64,000 bases of DNA, from contig NZ_CP016353.1 of assembly GCF_002240355.1 (NCBI RefSeq), positions 3,398,501-3,462,500 of the forward strand, read 5' to 3'. The notes beneath the pieces are model-generated. The model did not search any database, was not told the origin of the DNA, and saw only the letters and a program-made list of their open reading frames with translations. Both the position numbers and the translations under genes were made by a program. The stretch comes from Prauserella marina (lineage in GTDB: Bacteria; Actinomycetota; Actinomycetes; Mycobacteriales; Pseudonocardiaceae). Below are positions 25,371 through 33,840 of the stretch, piece after piece; position 1 is the first letter of the stretch; the number at the start of each line of letters is the position of its first letter.

Positions 25371-26793
25371 GGTCGGCTCGTTCTCCTCGTTCAGCGGTTT
25401 CCACAGGACCACACCATTCCAGCAGCGCCGACCCCAGCCGGTCGCGGTGTCCGGCCCACGCCACATAGCCGTCCGGACGAACAAGCACCGCCCTCGGCCC
25501 CACCGCACCTACCGGAACACCCGTCACCACCCGCTCCGCCCACCACCCAGTCAACAGCCCGGGCTCCCCGGCCAGCACGACGAACCTCCCCTCCCGCAAC
25601 AACCGGTACAACCGGTCGCCGCCCGCCAGTGCCCAATCCGGCGCCCTGCGCCCGGCAAGCCGGTCGGCGCCCGGCGCGTACGCGATCTCCAACCCCGACA
25701 GCACACCGAGAATCCGGCGCCGCCCCGCGACGGTGCGCAATGCCGCCGCCATCGCGACCCGGTTCAACCGCTGCCGGACCCGCGACCTCGTCAACACCAG
25801 CCGTGTCAGGTGATCCGTCATCGCCAGCACTCGCTCACCAACGGGATGCCGTTCCGAGTGATAACTGTCGAGTAACCACGGCGGTGCCTCGCCTCGCACC
25901 GCCGCGGCCAGCTTCCAACCGAGATTCACCGCGTCCTGGATACCGGTGTTCATGCCCTGTCCACCGATCGGCGAGTTCACATGCGCCGCGTCCCCCACCA
26001 GGAACACCCGCCCCGACCGGTACCGGCGAGCCTGCCGTCGCTGCGCCACGAACCGCGAGAACCAGCGCGGTTCACTCATCCCGTAATCGGTTCCCGCTAT
26101 CCGCACGAACGCGTCCCTGATCCGCCCGAACCGCGCTTCGTCCCGCTCGTCGTTGTCGAGCAACCACGCGCCGACCCGGAACCAGCCGTCGCCGAACGGA
26201 AGCGTCACCACCGCCCCCGCCTCGCCGATCTGAGTGATGGGTGGCGTCGCACCGGGAATCCGCACGTCCGCGAGCAACATCGGCAGGTCGTAGGTCTCGC
26301 CGGTGAACCCGACATCGAGCAGGCCGCGCACGGTGCTGTGTGCCCCGTCGGCCCCCACGACGTACCTCGCATCGAGTTCGGTCCCATCGTTCAACCCGAC
26401 CCTGACCGAGTCCGGAGACTGAACGAGCCCGACGACCTCGCCTCTGAACATGCGCACCCCAAGCGCTGAAACCCGCTCTCGCAGCGCCCGCTCGGTGCCG
26501 CTCTGCGGGACGATCAACATCATCGGATAGCGGGTGCGCAGGCGCCCGAAATCCACTCGCGAGGCATAGCCGGGGTGGACCGTCCGCATGGGATTTCCCT
26601 CCGCGACCAGCCGGTCGGCGAGCCCACGAGCGTCGAGCAGTTCCAGCGCTCTGGCGTGCAAGCTGAAAGCTCGCGTGACGCCGCTTTCGCCGTCCCGTTT
26701 CTCGACGATCACGCACGACACCCCGCGCATGGCCAGTTCGGCTGCCGACATCAGTCCCGCTGGCCCGGCCCCCACGACGATCACGTCATACAT
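25357..26793 (-). CDS. FAD-dependent monooxygenase (PheA/TfdB-like)
   Basis: 478 residues. Motifs: GAGPAG at about 8-13, GADGAHSTVRGLL mid-protein, and GDAAHVNSPIGGQGMNTGIQDAVNLGWKL for FAD. The C-terminal domain is shorter than in the monooxygenase at 3818. It resembles rifampicin-type and polyketide hydroxylases as well as phenolic hydroxylases, so drug modification is one option. The ATG at 26793 starts at the Rossmann strand, preceded by GGGGGC. It lies in an operon with the TetR gene. Confidence 0.88.
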   Translation of the reverse strand: MYDVIVVGAGPAGLMSAAELAMRGVSCVIVEKRDGESGVTRAFSLHARALELLDARGLADRLVAEGNPMRTVHPGYASRVDFGRLRTRYPMMLIVPQSGTERALRERVSALGVRMFRGEVVGLVQSPDSVRVGLNDGTELDARYVVGADGAHSTVRGLLDVGFTGETYDLPMLLADVRIPGATPPITQIGEAGAVVTLPFGDGWFRVGAWLLDNDERDEARFGRIRDAFVRIAGTDYGMSEPRWFSRFVAQRRQARRYRSGRVFLVGDAAHVNSPIGGQGMNTGIQDAVNLGWKLAAAVRGEAPPWLLDSYHSERHPVGERVLAMTDHLTRLVLTRSRVRQRLNRVAMAAALRTVAGRRRILGVLSGLEIAYAPGADRLAGRRAPDWALAGGDRLYRLLREGRFVVLAGEPGLLTGWWAERVVTGVPVGAVGPRAVLVRPDGYVAWAGHRDRLGSALLEWCGPVETAERGERADRAAS

Positions 26794-26804
26794 GAAGCCC
26801 CCAT

Positions 26805-26834
26805 TCGCTACATTCGTATCGCTACATTTATAGC
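26805..26834. promoter_or_regulatory. AT-rich operator/promoter repeats
   Basis: TCGCTACATT occurs twice, at 26805-26814 and 26819-26828, and the second copy forms a GCTA-N6-TAGC inverted repeat to 26834. The element starts 12 bases upstream of the FAD monooxygenase start in a region that is otherwise GC-rich. It is a candidate site for the TetR protein encoded downstream. Confidence 0.55.
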
Positions 26835-26926
26835 GCATACGGCCCGCGCGGGCCAGCACTCCGTTGGTGCTGGTCAGCCGAGTGCGGCACACTCACTCCT
26901 TCACCGGCCGACAATGAAGGAGTCCC

Positions 26927-27355
26927 ATGTCGTTCACCGAAGAAGAGGCTGCCTACCTGCGCTCACAGCCCGTTGCCCGCCTGGCCACGGTCGACGAAAA
27001 AGGGCAACCCGACGTCGTGCCCGTCGCTTGCGAGTACGACGGCAGCTACCTGTGGGTCGGCGGAGTCGGCGCCGGCGTCCTCGCCACGCGCAAGTTCCGC
27101 AACGTCAACGACGGAAACCACCGGGTGGCACTCGTCGTCGACGACCTCGTGTCCTTCGATCCCTTCATTACCAGGTCAATGCGGATCTACGGCCACGCCG
27201 AACAACCCTTCGAAAGGGTCGGAATGGTCGGCCCCGGCACCTTCATGCGCATCACGCCCACCGTGTCGTGGAGCTGGAACCTGGAAGGCGCACCAGCGGG
27301 CGAAACCTGGTATCGGCCCCGCAGGACCGAACACGGATCACCGCCCTCGCCCTGA
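26927..27355 (+). CDS. PPOX-class F420/FMN-binding protein
   Basis: 142 residues of the pyridoxamine-5'-phosphate-oxidase-like split-barrel fold. FTEEEAAYLRSQPVARLATVDEKGQPDVVPVA is the typical N-terminal dimer and cofactor region, with HRVALVVDDLVSFDPF and MRIYGHAEQ following. Actinobacterial members bind F420 and reduce small substrates. A GAAGGAG lies 5 bases upstream of the ATG. It diverges from the FAD monooxygenase across 133 bases. Confidence 0.85.
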   Translation: MSFTEEEAAYLRSQPVARLATVDEKGQPDVVPVACEYDGSYLWVGGVGAGVLATRKFRNVNDGNHRVALVVDDLVSFDPFITRSMRIYGHAEQPFERVGMVGPGTFMRITPTVSWSWNLEGAPAGETWYRPRRTEHGSPPSP

Positions 27356-27524
27356 AAATGTTGTCCGTCCGGAGCGGTTTTTCATGGTTGCTTAGGTGGG
27401 CAAAGGAGGTGTTGTGCGCGCCAATGCCCGGCCGTATAGGCCGTTATACACCTGACTATCGTGAGTGCCATCCGCCTCGGCGAGGTCGACACCCTCCCCC
27501 TTCACAGGGGCGACGTCGCGGCCT

Positions 27525-28166
27525 TCAGCGACTCCCCCGCTCCGCTATCGCGGCGCCCGCCTTGTCCCAGTTGTCATGCAGACGGTCCACATAGGACTGT
27601 GCTTGCGACCCCGGTGTCACTCCCCTTGCGAACTCCGCCATGTTGCCCGCTCCCGCGTTGTATCCCATGGCAAGCAGGTCGTCCCTGCTGTAATCGCCCG
27701 GAAGCTCCGCGGGGAGTTGCGCGTCGAGGTCGTGCAGGTGCCAGGCCGCGGCCTGGACCGCGAGATCCGGATCGTCCGGTAGCTCATGCCAGTCGCGGTC
27801 GGCGAAATCCCTGCCCTGTTTGGTGTCGTTGAAAGCGGCCTCGTGCATGTTCGCGATGCCGAAAGCCGCATCGGGGTCGATCCGCTGCCAGGCCCGCTGC
27901 AACGCCGGATCATGCGGTTTGTACGACTCGTTGTACAAAACGGCCATGAGCAGCCTCGGATTGATGCCGGCGGCGGTGGCGTGTTCCACGACGGGCTCCG
28001 CGAAGCGAGCGACCTCGTCCGAGCCGTCCTCGGGTGAACTCAGTTCACTCGCGGCACCACCCTGCTGTCCTGAACCGGGCCGCTGCTCGTCACGCGTACC
28101 GGCCCACCACACCACGAGCACGACGACGGCCATGACCACGATCCAGCGGCCCCGCTTGCGTGCCAC
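27525..28166 (-). CDS. lytic-transglycosylase-like protein, membrane anchored
   Basis: 213 residues. A basic start and one hydrophobic helix (about 7-22, WIVVMAVVVLVVWWAG) anchor it, followed by a Gly/Ser linker. The SLT-like domain begins near residue 60 with PRLLMAVLYNESY (candidate catalytic Glu) and ends with LLAMGYNAGAGNMAEFARG, the YNAG motif. It would cleave peptidoglycan glycan strands outside the membrane. The GTG at 28166 follows GGAGG by 8 bases. Confidence 0.8.
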   Translation of the reverse strand: MARKRGRWIVVMAVVVLVVWWAGTRDEQRPGSGQQGGAASELSSPEDGSDEVARFAEPVVEHATAAGINPRLLMAVLYNESYKPHDPALQRAWQRIDPDAAFGIANMHEAAFNDTKQGRDFADRDWHELPDDPDLAVQAAAWHLHDLDAQLPAELPGDYSRDDLLAMGYNAGAGNMAEFARGVTPGSQAQSYVDRLHDNWDKAGAAIAERGSR

Positions 28167-28337
28167 GAGCGTCTCCTCCCCTGCTACCCGAGATCCACGG
28201 TACCGCCGACCCACCTGGCGCGGCATGCGCTGAGTCCACAGTGGTCGTGGGAGTACGCCGAAACGACCACACTCCCGGATCGGTGGGCATAAGGTGTCGA
28301 CGGCGGTCAGCGAGACCGGCCGGAGAGGACATGGCAC

Positions 28338-28958
28338 ATGACGGTCGGGCGAGCACGCACCAGGCGATTCACGACGATGCTTGTGGTGGCCATGGCCATG
28401 GTGACAGCGGGTTGCGCGACCCCGGTCGCCGGAGAACCCCGGCCACGGCAGAGCGCCGAGGACGGTCCTGAGCGGCAACCGCGACAGCCAGGCAGCTACC
28501 AATACGTGGCTGGCCTATGCGAACAACTCGACTTCGGCGCGCTGGACGCGCTGTCCTACATCGCCGACAGAGGTGGCAGCGACACCCACACCCCTGGGTC
28601 GCCGTACTCTGCGACCAACTGCCGACTTCTGCACAGCGGACCGGGCGAGACCAGGGGAAACACCTCGCTGCGCATCGAGTATCTGCCCGACCCCGCCGTC
28701 GGTCCCGGCACCTACGAACAGCATCTCGAACAGTTTCGGGACGGGGCGAAAGAGACCTCGCGGCCGGAGGGCGACTGGGAGCAGGCCGAACTCGCCATCG
28801 GCGACGGCGTACACCCGACGGCGGTCCGCATGCTCATGCAGGACGGAAACCTCTGCCTGCGCCTCGACGTCGCGCTCGACGGGCTGGCCGCCGACGATCA
28901 GGTCGCCGGAATCCTCCCCTCCATCGCCGACGAGGTCAGGGAACTCTCGGCGACCTGA
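28338..28958 (+). CDS. DUF3558-family lipoprotein
   Basis: 206 residues. A twin-Arg/basic start, hydrophobic core and lipobox-like VTAGC put the lipidated Cys at residue 26. The mature part has the two Cys characteristic of DUF3558 (LCEQLDFGAL near 60, ATNCRLL near 94) and ends CLRLDVALDGL...REL. DUF3558 lipoproteins are actinobacterial surface proteins of unknown role. It diverges from the transglycosylase gene. Confidence 0.85.
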   Translation: MTVGRARTRRFTTMLVVAMAMVTAGCATPVAGEPRPRQSAEDGPERQPRQPGSYQYVAGLCEQLDFGALDALSYIADRGGSDTHTPGSPYSATNCRLLHSGPGETRGNTSLRIEYLPDPAVGPGTYEQHLEQFRDGAKETSRPEGDWEQAELAIGDGVHPTAVRMLMQDGNLCLRLDVALDGLAADDQVAGILPSIADEVRELSAT

Positions 28959-29173
28959 ACCCCACGCCGCGACGTGTTTCGGGGCTTTCGAGGAAACGGA
29001 AACGACGAGCTTTACCGAATATTTCGGGCGCGCTGGATCAGCTCGCCGGCGTCGCCGAGGACGCGGCCGTGATTCCCCGCCGCACATTGTGTTCTCGCCG
29101 CGAGGTTTATGTCAGCGCTCGGTGGTAGAACAGACCGATACCGGAAACGGGCACTGAGGGGTTAGGAGCTTTG

Positions 29174-29989
29174 ATGAGTTTCTGGATTTGCCGCACCTGC
29201 GCGGTCGAGCACGCCGAAGCACGCGGAACCTGCGCCATCTGCGCCGACGAAAGACAATGGGTCCCATCGACGGGTCAGCAGTGGACGACGCTGGCCGAAC
29301 TCACCGACGAGGGCAGACGCACGGAAATCACCCCACTCGAACCGGGACTTTCCGCCGTCACCGCCAACCCACACGTGGGAATAGGGCAATACGCGAAATT
29401 GCTGACCACCCCCGCGGGGAGCCTGCTGTGGGACCCCATCGGCTTTCTCGACAAGGCCGCCGTCGACGCGATTCTCGAACTCGGGCCCGTCGCGGCCGTC
29501 GCGGCCAGCCATCCGCACATGTTCGGTGTCCAGGTCGAATGGAGCAAGGCGTTCGGCAACGTACCCGTGTTCGTCAGCGAACCCGATCTCGAATGGGTCG
29601 CCAGGCCCGATCCGGTCATCACGCCGTGGAAGGAGACCGTCGAGGTCCTGCCTGGCGTCACCATGACCCAGCTCGGCGGGCACTTCCCCGGCAGCGCGGT
29701 CGTGCACTGGGCCGGTGGCGCCGACGGCAGGGGCGTGCTGCTGAGCAGCGACACGATCTTCGCCAACCCCGATCGCACCTCGGTGAGCTTCATGCGCAGC
29801 TTCCCCAACCGGATCCCGCTGTCCGGAGCGGTCGTCGAGCGGGTGACCAGCGCCGTAGAGGAGTTCGCTTTCGACCGCCTCTACGCCAACTTCGGCAACA
29901 TCATCGACAGTGACGCCCGCGAGGTCGTCCGGCGATCGGCGGACCGGCACATCGGCTGGGCCAGGGGCGACTTCGATCACCTGACCTGA
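29174..29989 (+). CDS. metallo-beta-lactamase-fold-like protein with zinc ribbon
   Basis: 271 residues. An N-terminal ribbon with four Cys (C6, C9, C20, C23) precedes a beta-lactamase-like domain. The canonical HxHxDH is here HPHMFG (H113, H115), so the Asp-His pair is lost, while the later His170 (GGHFPGS) and Asp193 (SSDT) remain. It may bind one metal or none. AGGAG lies 6 bases before the ATG. Similar actinobacterial proteins are annotated as hydrolases without known substrate. It stands alone upstream of the SDR gene. Confidence 0.75.
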   Translation: MSFWICRTCAVEHAEARGTCAICADERQWVPSTGQQWTTLAELTDEGRRTEITPLEPGLSAVTANPHVGIGQYAKLLTTPAGSLLWDPIGFLDKAAVDAILELGPVAAVAASHPHMFGVQVEWSKAFGNVPVFVSEPDLEWVARPDPVITPWKETVEVLPGVTMTQLGGHFPGSAVVHWAGGADGRGVLLSSDTIFANPDRTSVSFMRSFPNRIPLSGAVVERVTSAVEEFAFDRLYANFGNIIDSDAREVVRRSADRHIGWARGDFDHLT

Positions 29990-30158
29990 ACACGGGGCAC
30001 CGAGGGGCCGGAGTAAGCCGACGCTCGTGGTCCGCCCAACGGGAACACGTCCTCGCGGCCGCCCGGTTTCTCCTATCGTCGCCGGTTGAGCCCGCCCGTG
30101 ATGCCTTCGGGCGCACGGCATCGCGGACGGGAGCACGGCCACGGCGAGGAGGAGTTCC

Positions 30159-31079
30159 ATGCTGGAGGGACGGCTGGCCGGCCGGACCGCGATCGTCACC
30201 GGAGCGGGCGCGGGACTCGGCAGGGCGGAGGCGCTGGCGCTCGCCGGCGAGGGCGCCAACGTCGTCGTCAACGATCTCGGCTCCGCCGCCGACACGGTGG
30301 CCGCCGAGATCACCGAGGATGGTGGCTCGGCCATCGCGGTCACGGGCGACGTCGGCCACTGGCCGCTCGGCGACTCGCTCGTGTCGGCGGCGGCCGACAC
30401 GTTCGGTGGACTCGACATCGTCGTCAACAACGCGGGCGTCACCCGTGACGCCATGCTGTTCAACCTCACCGAGCGACAGTGGGACGACGTGCTCCGCGTC
30501 CACCTCAAAGGTCACGCGGCGGTGTCCGGGGCCGCTTCCAGACACTGGCGGGCAGCCTCGAAGGCGACCGGGGAGCCCTGCTACGGCAGGGTGATCAACA
30601 CGGCGTCGGAGGCATTCCTGTTCGGCTCGGCTGGACAGGCCAACTACGCGGCGGCGAAGGCGGGCATCGTGGCGCTCACCCTCGCGACCGCGCGGGGCCT
30701 TGGCCGCTACGGGGTGAAGGCCAACGCCATCTGCCCTCGTGCACGCACCGCGATGACCGAGAACGTGTTCCCTGGCGGACCGCGCGACACCGGAGCGCGC
30801 GGACTCGATCCGCTCGCCCCTGAGCGCGTCGCGACGTTCGTCACCTACCTCGCCTCCCCCTCGGCCAAGGACATCAGCGGCCAGGTTTTCGTGGTGTACA
30901 ACGACCTGGTCGCGTTAATGGCGGCACCGAAGGTCGAGCACACGTTCACCGCGGCCGACGGCGCGTTTTCGCTCGCCGAACTCGATTCCCGGATATCCGG
31001 CTACTTCGAGGACAGGCTGCCAGAGAAGACCTTCGCGGCCTCCGAAGTTTCCACATTGGACAACACGGGCACCGGCTGA
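30159..31079 (+). CDS. short-chain dehydrogenase (hydroxyacyl-CoA dehydrogenase type)
   Basis: 306 residues. Rossmann TGAGAGLGR at about 14-22, NNAG at about 92-95, catalytic Ser in INTASEAF and YAAAK for Tyr/Lys (near residue 165). The about 50-residue C-terminal extension and the motif VVVNDLGS resemble peroxisomal multifunctional-enzyme-type dehydrogenases that oxidise 3-hydroxyacyl-CoA. GAGGAGG lies 5 bases before the ATG. It is convergent, with a 13-base gap, to the acyl-CoA synthetase gene. Confidence 0.85.
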   Translation: MLEGRLAGRTAIVTGAGAGLGRAEALALAGEGANVVVNDLGSAADTVAAEITEDGGSAIAVTGDVGHWPLGDSLVSAAADTFGGLDIVVNNAGVTRDAMLFNLTERQWDDVLRVHLKGHAAVSGAASRHWRAASKATGEPCYGRVINTASEAFLFGSAGQANYAAAKAGIVALTLATARGLGRYGVKANAICPRARTAMTENVFPGGPRDTGARGLDPLAPERVATFVTYLASPSAKDISGQVFVVYNDLVALMAAPKVEHTFTAADGAFSLAELDSRISGYFEDRLPEKTFAASEVSTLDNTGTG

Positions 31080-31092
31080 GACGATCGCCGGG

Positions 31093-32655
31093 TCAGGCGT
31101 CGCGGGCTTCCCGAGATCCGGCCGTGGCGCTGAGCCGACCTCTGGCGACCTTTCCCGTCGCGGTGCGAGGAAGCTCGCCGAGCACGACGAAATCGCGCGG
31201 CACCTTGTAGGCGGCGAGGTGAGTCCTGCCGAAAGCGATGAGGTCCTCGTCGTCGACGGTCGCTCCCGGTCGTGGGACGAGGAAGGCCACGAGCCGCTGT
31301 CCCTGTCTGCCGTCGGCGACGCCGACCACGGCGATGTCGGCGACCGCGCCGTGCCGGGTGAACACGTCCTCCACCTCGGCCGGGCGCACGTTGAAGCCGC
31401 TGACGATCATGCTGTCCTTGCTTCGGCCCACCACGGTCAGCAGCCCGTGCTCGTCGGTTCTGCCGAGGTCGCCGGTATCGCACCACTCGGTGTCCCTCGC
31501 CCGCCCCCTGTCGGTCGCGTATCCGCGCACCACGTTGAAACCGCGTACGAGGATCCTGCCTTCCGTGCGCGGCGGTAGCGGCTCCCCCGCTTCGCCCGCG
31601 ATCCTGACCTCGACCCCCGGTACGGGCGCGAGCTCCGGGCCCGCCGCGCCGACCTCGCCGGGAATCCGGCCGAGCGCGACCGTCCCACAGGTCTCGGTCA
31701 TGCCGTACCCCACGACGATCTCAGGAATACCGAGCAGATCGCAGGTCGCCCGCATCGTCGGCGCCGAGATCGCGGTGCTGCCGGTGATCGCGAGGCGGCA
31801 GGTTCCGCCGATGGCGGCGCGTCCTCCGGAGGCGAGGTCGTGGTAGATCGTCGGCGGCCCCGCCAGCACCGTCAGCCGTTCGTCACGAATCAAGGTGGCG
31901 AGCTGGCCTGCGGCATACCGCCGCGCGAGCCGCACGTAGGCACCCGCGATGAGCGAGATGAGCAATACGCCGTTGAGGCCGAAGGAATGCGCGAGCGGAA
32001 CGACACCCAGCAGCCGGTCGTGTTCGGTGAGCCCGACCGTGGCCGAGACATCGGTGTAGAGGCGCAGGAGCTGCCGATGGGTCATGGCGACGTACTTGAC
32101 GGCGCCACTGGTTCCCGATGTCGGGAGCACGACCGCGGCGGAATCCGGGGAGATGTGCGCAGGGGGCGGATGCCCTCCTCCAACGTCGAGGTCGGCGAAG
32201 GTCAGTACCGCGAGGGGGCTGGGGCCGGTATCGGGAGTGCGGCCACTGCCCGTGCTGGCCTCGCCGGGGGTGGTTCCGGGTGATGTCGTCGACGGCGGTT
32301 CGTGCCGTGTCGTGGGCGGTTCGGTGATGACCAGCCGTGGCCGGAGGCTGTCGAGAATGCGAGTGCGTTCGGTGTGGCTGCTGCCGTGGCCGATCGGCAC
32401 GACCGTCGCGCCCGCGTAGCTGGCTCCGAGTGCCGCCACGACCCATGGCACGCAGTTGGCGCCGATGAGGGCGACCCGGTCGCCCGCGCCGACGCCGAGC
32501 CCGGCGAGCTGGGCCGCGACCGATGTCGCCGAGGACGCCAGATCGGCGTAGGACAATGCGCCGTTCTCGTCGCCGACGGCGAGCCGCCCGCCATGTGTGG
32601 TCGCCCGCGCCGTGCACAACTGCGTCAGCGTCAGCGGCTCGGCTGCGGGGCGCAT
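31093..32655 (-). CDS. acyl-CoA synthetase (class I adenylate-forming)
   Basis: 520 residues. Motifs: P-loop TSGTSGAVKYV (the usual TGxPKG is altered), YGMTETCGT, WCDTGDLGR, and C-terminal LPRTATGKVARG with the catalytic Lys. A Pro/Thr/Gly-rich insertion lies at about 145-185, before the P-loop. The substrate is a carboxylic acid of unknown type. The start at 32655 has no good ribosome site; longer forms would run into repeat array C. It is the first gene after the 425-base repeat-bearing gap. Confidence 0.85.
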   Translation of the reverse strand: MRPAAEPLTLTQLCTARATTHGGRLAVGDENGALSYADLASSATSVAAQLAGLGVGAGDRVALIGANCVPWVVAALGASYAGATVVPIGHGSSHTERTRILDSLRPRLVITEPPTTRHEPPSTTSPGTTPGEASTGSGRTPDTGPSPLAVLTFADLDVGGGHPPPAHISPDSAAVVLPTSGTSGAVKYVAMTHRQLLRLYTDVSATVGLTEHDRLLGVVPLAHSFGLNGVLLISLIAGAYVRLARRYAAGQLATLIRDERLTVLAGPPTIYHDLASGGRAAIGGTCRLAITGSTAISAPTMRATCDLLGIPEIVVGYGMTETCGTVALGRIPGEVGAAGPELAPVPGVEVRIAGEAGEPLPPRTEGRILVRGFNVVRGYATDRGRARDTEWCDTGDLGRTDEHGLLTVVGRSKDSMIVSGFNVRPAEVEDVFTRHGAVADIAVVGVADGRQGQRLVAFLVPRPGATVDDEDLIAFGRTHLAAYKVPRDFVVLGELPRTATGKVARGRLSATAGSREARDA

Positions 32656-32721
32656 GCGCGGATTGAACCACGAGCAGCCCGGTACTCGCACGCCGTTCCC
32701 GGCCAGCAGCACCACCCGCCG

Positions 32722-32866
32722 CGCCACGCCGCCGAGACCCGCGTCCGTGCGCGAGTCCCCCGTCCAGCCCGCCGAGATCCGCGTCCGCGCCCGCGAGCCC
32801 TGCGCCCATGTCGCCGAGATCCGCATTCGCGACGTCGAGTTCAGCAGTCCGGCCATCGAGTTCCGC
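32722..32866 (-). repeat. 21-bp tandem repeat array C (minus orientation)
   Basis: Minus-strand units begin at 32866, 32845, 32824, 32803 and 32782 with GCGGAACTC, GCTGAACTC, GCGGATCTC, GCAGGGCTC and GCGGATCTC, followed by GGGGGACTCGCGCACGG (from 32761) and a last unit GCGGGTCTC (from 32742). It has the same period, motif and end unit as arrays A and B, with the end unit pointing toward the acyl-CoA synthetase gene. Confidence 0.88.
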
Positions 32867-32992
32867 GTTCACGGCGCCGGGAACTGCCCAGCGGTCCGCC
32901 GACCGGGGCACCACGCCGCCCGGTGGCTAGCCTCGCCGGAAACCGAGAGGTCGAGCTGCCCGAACCCGGTGTGGGCTGCCTGAGCCCGGAAC

Positions 32993-33076
32993 GCGGATCT
33001 CAGCGGCCCCAGCGCAGAACTCGCCGACCTGAGTGCGGATCTCGCCGACCCGGGCGCGGGACTCGCGGGGCAACCG
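32993..33076 (+). repeat. 21-bp tandem repeat array D (plus orientation)
   Basis: Four exact 21-base units begin at 32993, 33014, 33035 and 33056: GCGGATCTC, GCAGAACTC, GCGGATCTC and GCGGGACTCGCGGGG. The end unit stops 4 bases short of the SDR stop codon. It is inverted relative to array C. Confidence 0.88.
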
Positions 33077-33080
33077 GCGG

Positions 33081-33809
33081 TCAGGCGGTGGCTCCACCAT
33101 CGACCACGACATCGGTTCCCGTGGTGTAGGCGCTGGCATCGGAGGCCAGGAACGCCACCGTCACCGCGATCTCCTCCGGCGAAGCCGGACGAGGGATCGG
33201 CAGGTGACTCAGATCCAGGTTCGCCGCATCCACCATCGGCGTGTCGACGGCACCGGGACACACGCAGTTGACCCTGATCCCCAGCGGGGCGAACTCGCGG
33301 GCGGCCGAACGGCTCGCGCCCCGCAAGCCCCATTTCGACGCCGCGTACGGCAGCGCACCGGCGTGCCCCCTCATCCCGGAGATCGAGGCGACGTTCACGA
33401 TCGACCCGCCACGGGACATGACCGGGACCACCGCCTTCATCCCGAGCACCGGCCCGACGAGGTTGATGTCCAGCAACGCCCGCAAGTCGGCCTCCGGCCA
33501 GTCGGCGAGATCGTTCTTCCAGTACACGCCCGCGTTGTTGACGAGGATGTCGATCCGCCCATACCGGCCGGCGACGGTCTCCACGACCCGCGCCCACCCG
33601 GCCGCCGACGCCGTGTCATGCGAGAGGTACGTCGCCCGGTGACCGAGTTTCGCCGCCACCGCCTCACCGTCGGCATCGTCCACATCGGTCAGTACCGTGT
33701 CGGCCCCCAGTTCCGTGAACAGCGCCGCCTCCGCCGCTCCCTGCCCGCGTGCCGCTCCGGTGATCACCGCGACCTTGCCGGTGAGTCCCATCAGCTCGGT
33801 GTCCTTCAT
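33081..33809 (-). CDS. short-chain dehydrogenase/reductase
   Basis: 242 residues, classical SDR length. TGAARGQG at about 18-25, NNAG at about 92-95, Ser in VNVASISG and YAASK for Tyr/Lys; the C-terminal DVVVDGG is standard. It lies 31 bases after the BVMO stop in the esterase-BVMO-SDR operon, so an alcohol-to-ketone oxidation that feeds the BVMO is the simplest role. A weak GGGGAA precedes the ATG. Confidence 0.9.
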   Translation of the reverse strand: MKDTELMGLTGKVAVITGAARGQGAAEAALFTELGADTVLTDVDDADGEAVAAKLGHRATYLSHDTASAAGWARVVETVAGRYGRIDILVNNAGVYWKNDLADWPEADLRALLDINLVGPVLGMKAVVPVMSRGGSIVNVASISGMRGHAGALPYAASKWGLRGASRSAAREFAPLGIRVNCVCPGAVDTPMVDAANLDLSHLPIPRPASPEEIAVTVAFLASDASAYTTGTDVVVDGGATA

Positions 33810-33840
33810 CGAGTTTCCCCATCTCCGGCCGCCACCGGGA

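Larger units (their letters stand above)
32656..33080. other. 425-base intergenic region with paired repeat arrays C and D
   Basis: No gene seen. It contains array C (32722-32866, minus), a 126-base spacer with a G/C hairpin near 32903-32925, and array D (32993-33076, plus). It separates two minus-strand units, the ligase and the SDR that ends the esterase/BVMO operon, so it must hold the operon's end and the ligase promoter. Confidence 0.7.

Noticed and set aside
27403-27455. AAAGGAGGTG followed by a GTG and a 13-codon ORF
   Set aside because: The ribosome-site match is striking, but no plus-strand gene follows for about 880 bases and the ORF is too short to support a leader-peptide claim.
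31883-32914. Long open frame reading through array C with Ala-Asp/Glu-Leu heptads
   Set aside because: It overlaps the acyl-CoA synthetase in another frame and becomes Arg/Gly-rich; open because 21 is a multiple of three, not because it is coding.
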